64,000 nucleotides of DNA from an uncultured Lachnospiraceae bacterium (GTDB lineage Bacteria > Bacillota > Clostridia > Lachnospirales > Lachnospiraceae): contig CAJTNC010000009.1 of the NCBI GenBank assembly GCA_910577955.1, positions 35,049 through 99,048 on the forward strand, read 5' to 3'. The notes under the pieces are model-generated. The model was not told the DNA's origin. It saw only the letters and a program-made list of their open reading frames with translations, and searched no databases. This document shows, in pieces, positions 34,183-43,463 of this stretch. How positions within the stretch are numbered: position 1 is the stretch's first letter; each line of letters opens with the position of its first letter. The position numbers and the translations under genes were made by a program.

Positions 34183-35145
34183 TCATTTCCTAAACTTTTT
34201 TTGATGTTTATTATACCATCTCGCCTCAAAGTTTTCAATGTAAAAGAATTTCTTCCGCGGCTTTCGTTTTCCTTTTTGCAGCACAGGAACGACCGTCATG
34301 GCCGCAATACTTAATATGATAATGCCGCTCCCGGCAATCTGTCCGGGCTTCAGGTGTTCCCGCAGCAACAGCGCGCCAAAAACGATACTGCTGACAGGCT
34401 CAAAAACCCCGAATACCGAAGCTGACGCCGCTCCGATGCGCTCCACTCCCTTTTGCTGCAAAATCATAGCAATAACATGATTCAACAGTGCGATCAGCAG
34501 TACCGTGAGCAACGTAAAACCGCTCCCTTCAAATCGAAAGGATCCGGCGGCAATCCCACACACCATTCCCACTGCCGCCATCACAGCACAGGTAAAAAAA
34601 GCAACCGACAGTTTATCTTCCTTCAACACTCCCGACCGGTCTACGTAAATCAAATAGAAGGACCATGCGAACGCAGATATGACGCTGAACAAATATCCTT
34701 TCCACTGTCCCCCCGATGCATCCTCAAAAAATAGAAAGAGACTCAGTGCAGAAATGACCAATATAATTTTGGACGCTGAGGAAATCCTTTCCCTGAAAAT
34801 AATCGCCGAAAAAACACTCACCAACACCGGATAGATAAAGTGTATCGCCGTCACCGTACCTACCGGCAGATAGGCGTAAGCGCTGTTTAAGGCAAGCTGT
34901 GTCATGGAGATGCCGAAAACTGCAAGCAGCGCCGCTTTGGGGCAAGCTTGACGGGATAAATAAATTTTTTCTCTTTTGAACATTTTGAGCATAAACAATA
35001 GCAGCATCCCGCAAATTCCACGCAAAAACATCATCATGCCCACGGATAACTGTCCTTTTAAAACCTGTTTGCTCAAAACGGCGCACAGCCCGTAAAGAGC
35101 TGCGGCAAAAATCATGTACAGCCTGCCTTTGATTTCCTTCGACAT
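34183..35145 (-). CDS. EamA/DMT family transporter
   Basis: A 320-residue membrane protein with about ten hydrophobic segments in two EamA repeats. Each repeat has the typical helix ends, for example YLPVGTVTAIHFIYPVLVSV and GAASASVFGVFEPVSSIVFG. DMT transporters export or import small metabolites; the substrate cannot be predicted. The start codon overlaps the stop of the upstream ROK gene (TAATG), so it belongs to the second sugar operon. A lysine/arginine-rich tail follows the last helix. Confidence 0.88.
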   Translation of the reverse strand: MSKEIKGRLYMIFAAALYGLCAVLSKQVLKGQLSVGMMMFLRGICGMLLLFMLKMFKREKIYLSRQACPKAALLAVFGISMTQLALNSAYAYLPVGTVTAIHFIYPVLVSVFSAIIFRERISSASKIILVISALSLFLFFEDASGGQWKGYLFSVISAFAWSFYLIYVDRSGVLKEDKLSVAFFTCAVMAAVGMVCGIAAGSFRFEGSGFTLLTVLLIALLNHVIAMILQQKGVERIGAASASVFGVFEPVSSIVFGALLLREHLKPGQIAGSGIIILSIAAMTVVPVLQKGKRKPRKKFFYIENFEARWYNKHQKKFRK

Positions 35146-36149
35146 TACCCTGCCAAACCTCTATCCTTCGAACCGCCGCGGTAACCCATCCGCTTTCCCT
35201 CATCCGGTTCCATCCCAAGCTTTGCCGCGGAAACTGCCCCGTACAATCCTCCGTCATATCCCAACTTCGTGGGTTCCACCGAAAACAGCTTTGTGTAATC
35301 CGCCCCTTTGTAGTGCTGTTCGTTCAGCGTTCGGACAAGCGCTGCTTCATAACAGTCAAATGCCAGAGAAAGTCCCCCGCCGATAATCACTTTCTCCGGA
35401 TCCAAAAGATTGCAGGCCGAGGCGATCACTTTGCCAAGATAGTACCCCTCCAGATCAAAGACCCTGTTTGCCAAAACGTCTCCCTTTCTGGCACGTCCGG
35501 CGAGAATGCTGCCGTCGGGATACTCACCGTTCTCAAACGGCGCTCCTCCCGCATCCATGTAATTTTGACGCAGCCCCCTTCCGGATGCATACATTTCCAG
35601 ACAACCGGCATAATCTCTGTTTTCCAGAGGGCGTCCGCCCTCTTTCACTATGCACATGCCATACTCTCCGGCAGCCCCATGGCTTCCATAGTACAGCTTT
35701 CCATCAAGAAAGAGGGCGCCGCCCACACCATTGGAAACTGTCAGGTAGAGAAAATCATCCACATCCCTGCAGGCGCCGAAAAGCTTTTCCGCCAGACAGC
35801 AGGCATTCGTATCGTTCTCGATATAAACCGGTATACGGAATCTTTCTCCCAGAATCTGCGCGACTGGCACATGATATATCCCCATAAATTCAGCACTCAG
35901 CCAAATACCTTTCGCAGGGTCGGCAAAACCCGGAATCGTCACGCCTATGGCTTCGGGAAGCCGCCCTTCTTTTTCCGCCTCCTCACAGAGCATCTGCACA
36001 ATATCCTCTATCACCGCCAAAACATGTCTGCTGTCATATCTGTCCCACATCCGTTTCCCCGTATGTGTAAGCTCTCCCTCGCAGTCCGACAGTCCCCATG
36101 CTATCTTGGAGCCTCCTATGTCAATTGCAACGATACAATGTCTCTTCAT
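35145..36149 (-). CDS. ROK family protein (sugar kinase type), first copy
   Basis: A 334-residue protein. The ATP phosphate loop is CIVAIDIGGSKIAWGL, and VTIPGFADPAKG, YIENDTNACCLAEKLFGA and VSNGVGGALFLDGKLYYG follow, so it looks like an active kinase without a DNA-binding domain. The ROK zinc motif (CxCGxxGC) is mostly lost: the sequence there reads GGRPLENRDYAGCLEMYASG. The start at 36149 was chosen for GGGAG 10 nt upstream; a longer frame from 36218 runs back into the SIS gene. It probably phosphorylates the sugar imported by the operon's ABC system. Confidence 0.85.
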   Translation of the reverse strand: MKRHCIVAIDIGGSKIAWGLSDCEGELTHTGKRMWDRYDSRHVLAVIEDIVQMLCEEAEKEGRLPEAIGVTIPGFADPAKGIWLSAEFMGIYHVPVAQILGERFRIPVYIENDTNACCLAEKLFGACRDVDDFLYLTVSNGVGGALFLDGKLYYGSHGAAGEYGMCIVKEGGRPLENRDYAGCLEMYASGRGLRQNYMDAGGAPFENGEYPDGSILAGRARKGDVLANRVFDLEGYYLGKVIASACNLLDPEKVIIGGGLSLAFDCYEAALVRTLNEQHYKGADYTKLFSVEPTKLGYDGGLYGAVSAAKLGMEPDEGKRMGYRGGSKDRGLAG

Positions 36150-36168
36150 AATATTCACTCTCCCTTTG

Positions 36169-37308
36169 TCAGTTGTCCTTCGCCTGATCCGGACTGACGA
36201 AACTGGGTTCCATAACATGTTTTAACGCAAGGTGAACGCTCACCGACATATCAAGCCCCAGATGGTCTGAAATCTGGAACGCCAGAATCTGCAGGGGCAC
36301 CAGATACTCCAGACAGTTCACATACTTCACATTTGTTGCATTGATCGTAAGTTCCAAAGACTTGCTGAAATTGTCCTGCGTACTGTGAAGAAGCAGACAG
36401 CCCATGCCCACTTTCTCCTCAATAAGAAGATCGTAGAGCTTCAGCATGCGTTCTCTCTCCGGTCCTTCTTCCGCACAGATCATCACAATCAGTTCATCTG
36501 AAGAAATGGAACGGATATGCCCATGCATAAACTCCTCCAGTTCCACTGCAATGCTTGGTTTTTTATGGGATTCCACAAATTTCAGCACGATCTCGTTGAC
36601 TGTCCCGTAGTTTGCGCCGTACCCCAGCAGATGAAAACGGCCGCAGTTCATGATAAGATCCATATATCTGTCAAACCATTCCAACGTGCATTCATATGCG
36701 TTCAGCACGGTTTCCGGCAGCCTGTTCAGCCCTGCCATATATTCCCCGTATTCCCCTTCGGAAATTCTGCCTGTCTCATGAGCAGCTTCCACGAATGCCA
36801 GCAGAAAAAGAAAAATTCCGGTGGAATGCCCTTTTGTGGAGGGAAGTCCGTACTCTCTGCGGGAGGGCTTAAAGATCACGACATCGCTCTCTGCCGCCAG
36901 CACGCCTTCCGGCTCCAGTGTTGTGGACACAACAGGAATGCCCAGTTCCTTCGCCTTTCTCGCAATCAGGACCGGTCCCTTTGTTCTGCCGGATTCCGCC
37001 GGGCAGATCAACAGAATTTCCTCTTTTTTGTAAACACCGGAGACATCAAAACCGTCGTGATGAAGGAACAGGCCCGGCGTAGAATATGTAGCGTCCACCT
37101 TTAGGATATCTGTGGCCGCATATTTTAACGTCATCGCAGCCCACCCCGGCGAACCGTTGCCCACCAGATAAATACGTTTGAAATTACGACTCTTAAAAAG
37201 TTTTACAAACCCGCTTACATACTTTTCTTTCTCCGCCAGAATAGAGGCAAAAATAGAAGCCTCCTCCTTTATTTCTTTTAACATATCCTGTGCATGTTCA
37301 GATTTCAT
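36169..37308 (-). CDS. SIS-domain sugar-phosphate isomerase/deglycase, first copy
   Basis: A 379-residue protein with two SIS domains. The first shows IYLVGNGSPGWAAM and LLICPAESGRTKGP; the second FHLLGYGANYGTVNEIVLKF with SIAVELEEFMHGHIRSI. The layout resembles AgaS and FrlB/GfrF-type enzymes that act on amino-sugar phosphates or 6-phospho-Amadori products. It lies between the MalG-type permease and the ROK kinase. The second SIS protein at 40.6 kb is only distantly similar, so the two probably catalyse different steps. Confidence 0.82.
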   Translation of the reverse strand: MKSEHAQDMLKEIKEEASIFASILAEKEKYVSGFVKLFKSRNFKRIYLVGNGSPGWAAMTLKYAATDILKVDATYSTPGLFLHHDGFDVSGVYKKEEILLICPAESGRTKGPVLIARKAKELGIPVVSTTLEPEGVLAAESDVVIFKPSRREYGLPSTKGHSTGIFLFLLAFVEAAHETGRISEGEYGEYMAGLNRLPETVLNAYECTLEWFDRYMDLIMNCGRFHLLGYGANYGTVNEIVLKFVESHKKPSIAVELEEFMHGHIRSISSDELIVMICAEEGPERERMLKLYDLLIEEKVGMGCLLLHSTQDNFSKSLELTINATNVKYVNCLEYLVPLQILAFQISDHLGLDMSVSVHLALKHVMEPSFVSPDQAKDN

Positions 37309-37344
37309 AATACATTCTCTCCTTTATTATTTAAACAATGAATA

Positions 37345-38190
37345 TCAGCCTTTGAGGCCGGACATGGCGATTCCCTGAATAACTTTGCGCTGGAAAAAAA
37401 GATAAATGATCAACGGCGGCAGCATGGCAATCAGCATGGCAGTTACTTTAATGCGGGAATCCACATAAAAATTCGGATTGATCAAATTGGTAATGGTTGA
37501 ACTGATCGCGGTGACGTCTTTCGCCGAAATCAGCTTTGGCCACAGATAAGATCCCCACGTCCGCAAAAACAACAGAATCGAAGCCACTATCAGCCCGTTC
37601 CTCATCAGAGGCAGAATAATTCTGAAATATACCTGAAAATGACCTGCCCCGTCAATTCTTGCGGATTCCACCAGTTCCTGCGGAATGTCCTCCGAAAACT
37701 GCATCAGTATAAAAACCGACAGCGGCGACACCATATATACAACCGCCACGCCTATATAAGTATCCGCCAGCCCCAGTTGGAAAACAAAGCGGTACAGAGG
37801 AATCACATACAAAATAAACGGCATCATCATGGACACCATAACAATGGAAAAAAATAATTTTTTCCCGGGAAAATCATAAAATTTAAATTCATATGCGGCG
37901 AGAGACGCCGTGATCAGCATTACGGCAATAGCAATCACCGTATATATCATCGTATCCTTCAATGCTTCGGGAATATCACAATTATGCATTACATATGAAA
38001 TATGTTCTATTGCAGCGCTCACCGAATTCGGAACAAACGTCCGCATCAGGTTTTTGGTATTATCCGTAAAAACCCAGGTGATCACCAGATAGACAGGGAG
38101 CAGATCCACGATCGCCCAAAACACTGCCATAAAAGTCAGGATACCCTTTTCATTTATCTTTATTTGTCCCTTCCTGTTGCTTTCTCCCAC
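37345..38190 (-). CDS. Carbohydrate ABC transporter permease (MalG type), second system
   Basis: A 281-residue permease with the EAA loop ELVESARIDGAGHFQVYFRIILPLMRNG and the ending AMSGLKG. The start is GTG at 38190, because GGAGG lies exactly 8 nt upstream. The longer frame from 38247 would overlap the previous permease and has no site. It follows the MalF-type permease by 19 bp. No ATPase gene is present in the cluster. Confidence 0.88.
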   Translation of the reverse strand: MGESNRKGQIKINEKGILTFMAVFWAIVDLLPVYLVITWVFTDNTKNLMRTFVPNSVSAAIEHISYVMHNCDIPEALKDTMIYTVIAIAVMLITASLAAYEFKFYDFPGKKLFFSIVMVSMMMPFILYVIPLYRFVFQLGLADTYIGVAVVYMVSPLSVFILMQFSEDIPQELVESARIDGAGHFQVYFRIILPLMRNGLIVASILLFLRTWGSYLWPKLISAKDVTAISSTITNLINPNFYVDSRIKVTAMLIAMLPPLIIYLFFQRKVIQGIAMSGLKG

Positions 38191-38209
38191 AGACAAAACC
38201 TCCTTTCTT

Positions 38210-39175
38210 TTAGATGGTTCTCTTTTTCCGCACCCTAAACAGAACAAGTGTGATCAACATAATGATTCCTGTCAGAACCACGCCCTCCGCACACGCCCTG
38301 CCCAGTCCGTTTGTCGTTCCCGCATAAATATTTCTCACCATTTCCATCACCGGGAATAAAATCACCTGCCCCGGCCCGCCCACAGAATTGATATCCGCCT
38401 TGCTGGTAATGATCCAAGGGATATCGTAGACCTGAAGAGCGCCTATGAAAGAATTGATGATGACAAAAAACAGAACCGGCTCTAACAGCGGCATGGTGAT
38501 CTTCGTCATTTTCTGGAAAGTGGAAGCTCCGTCAATGGACGCCGCCTCGTACATTTCCTGTGAAATATCCTGCATTCCCGCCGAAAGGATGATAAAGTTA
38601 AAGCCCGTTGCATTCCAGATGTCAATGATGACCACCAGCGCCAGCGAATACCCGCTGTCAGTGGTCCAGCTCACCCCCTCAAACAATCCAAGTGCATTCA
38701 GCGCAGATGTAAAAACTCCGGTGTTGGCCGCCATAAACATACACCATATCCCTGTGCAGAGAAACAGCGGCAGAACCGTGGGAACGTAATAAATTCCACG
38801 AAAAGCGTTAAATTTCCTTCTGGATTTCCCAAACCGGAACTGATTCACGACCAGAGCCAGTATCAGCGATATAGAAAGGCCGATCACAATTGTCATAGGC
38901 ACATACACTGCAAGATTCTTCAGCGATTTTAAAAAACGTATGGATGTGTTGGATGTTCCGTCAAAAATCGTTCTGTAATTGTCCAGACCGACAAAATGAA
39001 TTCCGGCCCTGATATCCACCGACCAGTCGGTAAAACTGCGAAAGAATCCTTGTGCAATGGGAAAGAATACAAACACAAGCAGCAATATCATAAAAGGCCC
39101 CAGTCCAAGATAGCAGGCGGCATTTTTCTTTATGCGGGCCAATAAGCCCGGTTTTTTCTTTGAATAATTGTTCAT
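38210..39175 (-). CDS. Carbohydrate ABC transporter permease (MalF/UgpA type), second system
   Basis: A 321-residue permease. After a basic N-terminus (NNYSKKKPGLLARIKK) come about six membrane spans. The EAA motif is EMYEAASIDGASTFQKMTKITMPLLEP, and NSVGGPGQVI lies in the last external loop. The ribosome site is AAAGGAG. It is separated from the binding-protein gene by a run of GC-rich palindromes. Confidence 0.9.
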   Translation of the reverse strand: MNNYSKKKPGLLARIKKNAACYLGLGPFMILLLVFVFFPIAQGFFRSFTDWSVDIRAGIHFVGLDNYRTIFDGTSNTSIRFLKSLKNLAVYVPMTIVIGLSISLILALVVNQFRFGKSRRKFNAFRGIYYVPTVLPLFLCTGIWCMFMAANTGVFTSALNALGLFEGVSWTTDSGYSLALVVIIDIWNATGFNFIILSAGMQDISQEMYEAASIDGASTFQKMTKITMPLLEPVLFFVIINSFIGALQVYDIPWIITSKADINSVGGPGQVILFPVMEMVRNIYAGTTNGLGRACAEGVVLTGIIMLITLVLFRVRKKRTI

Positions 39176-39192
39176 GCGTACTCCTTTTCCAC

Positions 39193-39249
39193 TTAACGGG
39201 GCCCCGTTAATGCCCCGCGGGGCGAGCAGGGGAAAGTTTCCCCCACTCG
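39193..39249 (-). repeat. Three consecutive GC-rich palindromes after the second binding-protein gene
   Basis: TTAACGGGGCCCCGTTAA (39193-39210) and GCCCCGCGGGGC (39212-39223) are gapless palindromes. CGAG-GGGGAAA pairs with TTTCCCC-CTCG (39223-39249). All three sit in an 93-bp gap between the binding-protein and permease genes and are far more GC-rich than their surroundings. Confidence 0.75.
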
Positions 39250-39268
39250 GTTTCTGCTTTCTGCTAAC

Positions 39269-40609
39269 CTAGCCCTGTTCCGCATACAGCGCATTGACGG
39301 CATCTACCATTGCCTTCGCACCCTCCTCGGGTGTGTAGGTACCATTGCCTACCAGTGTAACCACGTCTGCAAATGCGCTCATCCAAAATACATTGTCATG
39401 GAAGAAATCCATCTGGATCATTCCGCCTTCGTTGCCTTTTGCCTGCATTTTGCACATCATGGTCTGCAGAACTTCCGGATCAGACATAACGTCTTCTCTA
39501 AGAGTAGGACGTCCCACTTTGATCGTCCAGAGCTTCTCCGCCTCATAGGAACCTAAGTATTTCAAAAGCTCTTTAACAACTTCATTGCGGTCCGCATCGC
39601 CGGAATCCACGCCGTAGTAGTAGTCCCAGCCTTTCACGCCGCCGGTGTAGCTTCCGTCATATCCGGGAAGCAGAACCACATCATAATTCACTCCGGAAGC
39701 CTGAATCGTGTACTCTGTCCAAGGGCCGTCCAACAAAAATCCGATCTCGCCCGCACAGAAGCTTTCCACAGTAGCATCCTCGCCGTAAGGCATGTTGTTC
39801 GCATACTTCTCAATTTCCAGCAGCGTCTCAAAACTTCTCACAAGCTGCTCCGGCAAAATGGTGGTTTTGTTGTCTTTTACGCCCACCGTAATGGTATCCC
39901 CTTCAGCCGCGGCGATGGTTCCGATGCCGTACCATCCGCTCTGTACCCAGGAGTTGGTTCCCGTATATCCTGCCTTCTGGATTGCCTGAAGATCCGCAAT
40001 AAACTCGTCCATCGTCGCATACTCTTCCTTATACTCGCATCCTGACTTTTCCAGAATGTCCAGATTGCGGTACATATGGGAAACATAGGAAATCAACGGA
40101 ATCGCCCACTGTTTTCCCTCATAAGTCACATGGTCTACTGCATCGTCATAGAAGCCCCCTGCCCATTCCTCGTCCGCGTAGATATCGCTCAGATCAAGCA
40201 GGTCTGTGGCCTGATAAAATTTCTGAGCGTCACGGGCGGAACCGAAATAAACATCGGGAAGGCCCACGCCGGCCATGATTGCCGCAAGTCTCTCAGCATC
40301 TCCCATGGGAACCAGTGTGATAGATTTCACATTCTCATTGTTTGCGAGAAATGTATCAATATACTCCTGCCAACACTCGCCCTGTGTCTCCAACACCATA
40401 TCCGCGCCGACCCAAACTACCAGTTCATAACCATCCGCCGCATTATCCGATGTGTTTGTGTTGTCCACCGTCTGCTTTACTTTACTCTCTTCAGTCTCTT
40501 CCGCCAGTGTGTTTTTCTCCTCCGAGGGAGCTTCCTGCGCAGTGCCGCACCCTGCAAGCATACCTAATACAAGGGTACATGCAAGAACTAAACCTATTCT
40601 TTTTTTCAT
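39269..40609 (-). CDS. Sugar ABC transporter substrate-binding lipoprotein, second system
   Basis: A 446-residue MalE-like solute-binding protein. The lipobox is LVLGMLAGCG (Cys21), followed by an acidic linker. Family segments include FLANNENVKSITLVPMGDAE, AGVGLPDVYFGSARDAQ and GEIGFLLDGPWTEYTIQASG. The ligand is unknown. It shows little similarity to the first binding protein (7.6 kb). It follows the second SIS gene by 18 bp, so the binding protein is not the first gene of this operon. Confidence 0.9.
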   Translation of the reverse strand: MKKRIGLVLACTLVLGMLAGCGTAQEAPSEEKNTLAEETEESKVKQTVDNTNTSDNAADGYELVVWVGADMVLETQGECWQEYIDTFLANNENVKSITLVPMGDAERLAAIMAGVGLPDVYFGSARDAQKFYQATDLLDLSDIYADEEWAGGFYDDAVDHVTYEGKQWAIPLISYVSHMYRNLDILEKSGCEYKEEYATMDEFIADLQAIQKAGYTGTNSWVQSGWYGIGTIAAAEGDTITVGVKDNKTTILPEQLVRSFETLLEIEKYANNMPYGEDATVESFCAGEIGFLLDGPWTEYTIQASGVNYDVVLLPGYDGSYTGGVKGWDYYYGVDSGDADRNEVVKELLKYLGSYEAEKLWTIKVGRPTLREDVMSDPEVLQTMMCKMQAKGNEGGMIQMDFFHDNVFWMSAFADVVTLVGNGTYTPEEGAKAMVDAVNALYAEQG

Positions 40610-40627
40610 GTTTTCTCTCCTTTTCTT

Positions 40628-41809
40628 TTACAGTTCAAAAATTTTTTTCAGTTCATTACAATATCTCTGGAAATTGATATCTCTGGCAAACAGTCCGTAT
40701 CTCTTCTCTCCCACCAGAGCGCCATCCATGTCGGCTCGTGCAAAGCCATAAAACCAGAGCGGAAGAATATAGAAAAACGGTGTGAGGTACTCCTCCATCT
40801 CAGGCATCCGCACTACTGCAGTAGAGAGCTTTTCCATGGCTGCCGTAGGATGGGCGGTAAATACCACGGTGGGCGATCTGGAATACTGCGCTCCCACAAG
40901 AATATCCATACTCTTGTGATAATCTTTCTCTCCCGGAGCAACAATAAATATGATATGCCCATCGTCAAGTTCTCTGAACCGCCCGTGGTGAAGATCCTCC
41001 AAATCTTCCGCAGCGCCGAAATCCCAACAGTACTCACAGATTTTCAAGGCTCCCTCCGCCACGGTTCCGGCATTTGGACCGGCACCGATCACCACAAAAT
41101 TGCGGGCTCCTGTGGCGGCAAGTTCTCGGCTCACATCCATCATCTTGTCAAATATTTTTCCCATATTTTCGGAGAATATCTGAATCACTTCCGCAAGTTT
41201 TGCTTTCCACTCCTCAACTCCCGCCGCATCAAGGGTTCCTCCTGCCTTTCCCAGAGCGAGCGCAAGTTCAAAAGAGGCCAACATAGCATAAATATGAGAT
41301 ACGCTGTATCCTCCGCCAAATTCTTTACCCGCAGCCGCGGCGTCGTCCTTGTCCACACTGGAGATTATCCGGTGAGTACCGGCGCAGGCCAGTTCAGACT
41401 CTTTTTCTCCTGCCATACCTATCGCAAGCGCCCCCCGCTTCCCTGCCTCTGCCACACTTCCAATGACGCTCTCCGTGTTGCCGCCTGTGCTGTATCCCAA
41501 CACCATGGTGTGGATGGGATCATGCAGGTAATCGTCTATCCTCTGTAAAAAGTGATACGCCGGCATCGTGTGTGCATGTACTTTTGCTATATGCCCCAGC
41601 CATACTTCCGCCGTCCGTGCACTGGCCAGAGAAGTGCCGTGTCCCACCAGATACACCGTATGTATCTGTGCAAAACGCGGATCCTTCTCCAATTTTTCGA
41701 TGCAGGCTGCAGTCAAATCCCATGATTCTTTCCACTCTTTCCCATCTGCCAGCGTAAATATCAGTTCCTTAAGATTCTGATTTTGTCGTCTGATTTCTTT
41801 GCTGTCCAT
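40628..41809 (-). CDS. SIS-domain protein, second copy
   Basis: A 393-residue protein with two SIS domains: VYLVGHGTSLASARTAEVWL with GYSTGGNTESVIGSVAEAG in the first, and FVVIGAGPNAGTVAEGAL with ELDDGHIIFIVAPGEKD in the second. It resembles GlmS-isomerase-like or AgaS-like sugar-phosphate enzymes. It overlaps the upstream ROK gene by 41 bp, which shows tight coupling. The substrate is unknown. Confidence 0.82.
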   Translation of the reverse strand: MDSKEIRRQNQNLKELIFTLADGKEWKESWDLTAACIEKLEKDPRFAQIHTVYLVGHGTSLASARTAEVWLGHIAKVHAHTMPAYHFLQRIDDYLHDPIHTMVLGYSTGGNTESVIGSVAEAGKRGALAIGMAGEKESELACAGTHRIISSVDKDDAAAAGKEFGGGYSVSHIYAMLASFELALALGKAGGTLDAAGVEEWKAKLAEVIQIFSENMGKIFDKMMDVSRELAATGARNFVVIGAGPNAGTVAEGALKICEYCWDFGAAEDLEDLHHGRFRELDDGHIIFIVAPGEKDYHKSMDILVGAQYSRSPTVVFTAHPTAAMEKLSTAVVRMPEMEEYLTPFFYILPLWFYGFARADMDGALVGEKRYGLFARDINFQRYCNELKKIFEL

Positions 41810-42731
41810 TTCTTCCCTCCTCCACTTCGTATTTGATCAGAGCCGCCGCTCCGATCACTCCGGAATCCTCTGCGCCCAGCTGCGAAATACAAAATTCCGC
41901 ATTGACAGAAATCCCAACTTTTTTTGCAATAGCAAGTACTTCCTCTTGAATTCTTCTTACAAGTCTTCTGTTTGAAGCCACTTTTCCGCCAAAAACATAC
42001 ATACCGCTGTCCAGAATCGCCTCCATATTGACAATTCCAAGTGCCAGCTCTCTCACTCCCGTTTCCACAATGACAGCGGCTTCCAGATCACCTCCTTCCC
42101 ATGCCTTAAACAGAGCTTGAACGGGTTGTTCCTTTGTCTTCTTTCCTCCCCAAAGTTTCTGAGCCTCTCTTAAAAAACTCTCTCCGCTGATACGGCTTTC
42201 CAGACTTGCATACCCCCTTCCTTCTCTCAGGAAATACCGGCTGATTTCCCCCGCATTTCCTTTTTGTCCCCGGATCATCCTTCCGCCCGAAACGATCCCG
42301 CAGCCCAGTCCGGTTCCGATGTTCACATAGACAAAGGAATCCCTGCCTCGTCCTGCACCGTATAAGTGCTCTCCGCTGGCCATGGCGTTCACGTCGTTGT
42401 CAAGCCTTATCGGACCGTTGAAAAATTTTGCGGCCACACAGCATATATCAAAATCCACAGCATCGTTTACAATGCGTGAAAAAGTGACCCGTTGTTCCTT
42501 GTAGTTGACTTCTGCGCGGAAGCCTATCCCCACTCCCTCCGGATGAATTTCCCCGTGTTTATTCAAAAAATCCCTTAGATATGCCGCAAGATCCGTTTGG
42601 AACGCGGCATATGTACCCCATCTGGTCTGATATTTTTCCACGGCTCTCAGATGTCCTCCATCATCCACAATTCCTATCTTGATCTTTGTGCCTCCGACAT
42701 CTATTCCCAGATATACTTTTTTATCCGTCAT
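41769..42731 (-). CDS. ROK family protein (sugar kinase type), second copy
   Basis: A 320-residue ROK protein. The phosphate loop is YLGIDVGGTKIKIGIVDDGG, and IRLDNDVNAMASGEHLYGAG and VYVNIGTGLGCGIVSGG follow, with no N-terminal DNA-binding domain. The zinc-site cysteines of the family are absent (sequence GRGYASLESRISGE at that place). It overlaps the AlsE-like gene by 4 bp (ATGA) and the SIS gene by 41 bp. Together with the AlsE-like epimerase it recalls the allose pathway, where AlsK is a ROK kinase, but the substrate is an inference. Confidence 0.83.
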   Translation of the reverse strand: MTDKKVYLGIDVGGTKIKIGIVDDGGHLRAVEKYQTRWGTYAAFQTDLAAYLRDFLNKHGEIHPEGVGIGFRAEVNYKEQRVTFSRIVNDAVDFDICCVAAKFFNGPIRLDNDVNAMASGEHLYGAGRGRDSFVYVNIGTGLGCGIVSGGRMIRGQKGNAGEISRYFLREGRGYASLESRISGESFLREAQKLWGGKKTKEQPVQALFKAWEGGDLEAAVIVETGVRELALGIVNMEAILDSGMYVFGGKVASNRRLVRRIQEEVLAIAKKVGISVNAEFCISQLGAEDSGVIGAAALIKYEVEEGRNGQQRNQTTKSES

Positions 42732-43426
42732 ACTGTCCCAAACTCCTCATACATTTTATCAAAAGCAACGTTCAGATCCGGATCTTTTGAAAACAGCCCC
42801 GAGGTCCCTATGATAAACACTTCACATCCGGCTCCTTTGAGCATTCCGAACGTCCTTTGGTTGCAGGAACCGTCAGCTTCTATGAGAAAGTCATACCCCT
42901 TTTCCTTTTTTAATTTCGAAGCTTTTTCTATCTTTTCGAGAGCTCTCGGGATGAACTTCTGCCCCGCAAATCCGGGCTCCACAGTCATGATCGTTATCTT
43001 ATCCAATAAATTGATATATTCACTGATATGATCCAACGGCATGGCCGGATTCACCACTATCCCCGCTTTGCACCCTAAATCTTTTATTTTGGATATGGTA
43101 CGGAAGGCATTCCTGTCTATCATCTCTGCGTGTGGGCTGATATAGTCGGCTCCCGCCCCGGCCAGCTCTTCGACATAATCATCCGGATTCTCCACCATCA
43201 AATGCACATCGATAGGCAGCGCTGCCCTTTCCCTGATCTGCGAGACAAACATAGGAGAAAGAGTTATATTCTTTACATAATGCCCGTCCATTATATCGAT
43301 ATGGTAAAAGTCAGCACGCCTGTTGATCACTTCTATCTGTTCTGACAGCTTCATAAAATCCGCACACATCATGGATGGTGAAAAATAATACTTTTTTGCC
43401 TGTACTGCATCAACACCTGAAACCAT
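42728..43426 (-). CDS. AlsE-like hexulose-6-phosphate 3-epimerase (ribulose-phosphate epimerase family)
   Basis: A 232-residue TIM-barrel epimerase. FSPSMMCADFMKLSEQIE, FYHIDIMDGHYVKNITLSP, DVHLMVENPDDYV and TVEPGFAGQKFIPRALEKI follow the family. MCADFMK and TLSPMFVSQI are closer, from memory, to E. coli AlsE (allulose-6-phosphate 3-epimerase) than to Rpe. The start at 43426 follows a GGGGAG site; an open frame from 43483 would run into the divergent promoter region. It is the first gene of the second sugar operon and is divergent from the LysR regulator. Confidence 0.82.
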   Translation of the reverse strand: MVSGVDAVQAKKYYFSPSMMCADFMKLSEQIEVINRRADFYHIDIMDGHYVKNITLSPMFVSQIRERAALPIDVHLMVENPDDYVEELAGAGADYISPHAEMIDRNAFRTISKIKDLGCKAGIVVNPAMPLDHISEYINLLDKITIMTVEPGFAGQKFIPRALEKIEKASKLKKEKGYDFLIEADGSCNQRTFGMLKGAGCEVFIIGTSGLFSKDPDLNVAFDKMYEEFGTV

Positions 43427-43463
43427 AAATTCTCTCCCCGCTTTTACAAAATGATTTGAAAAT

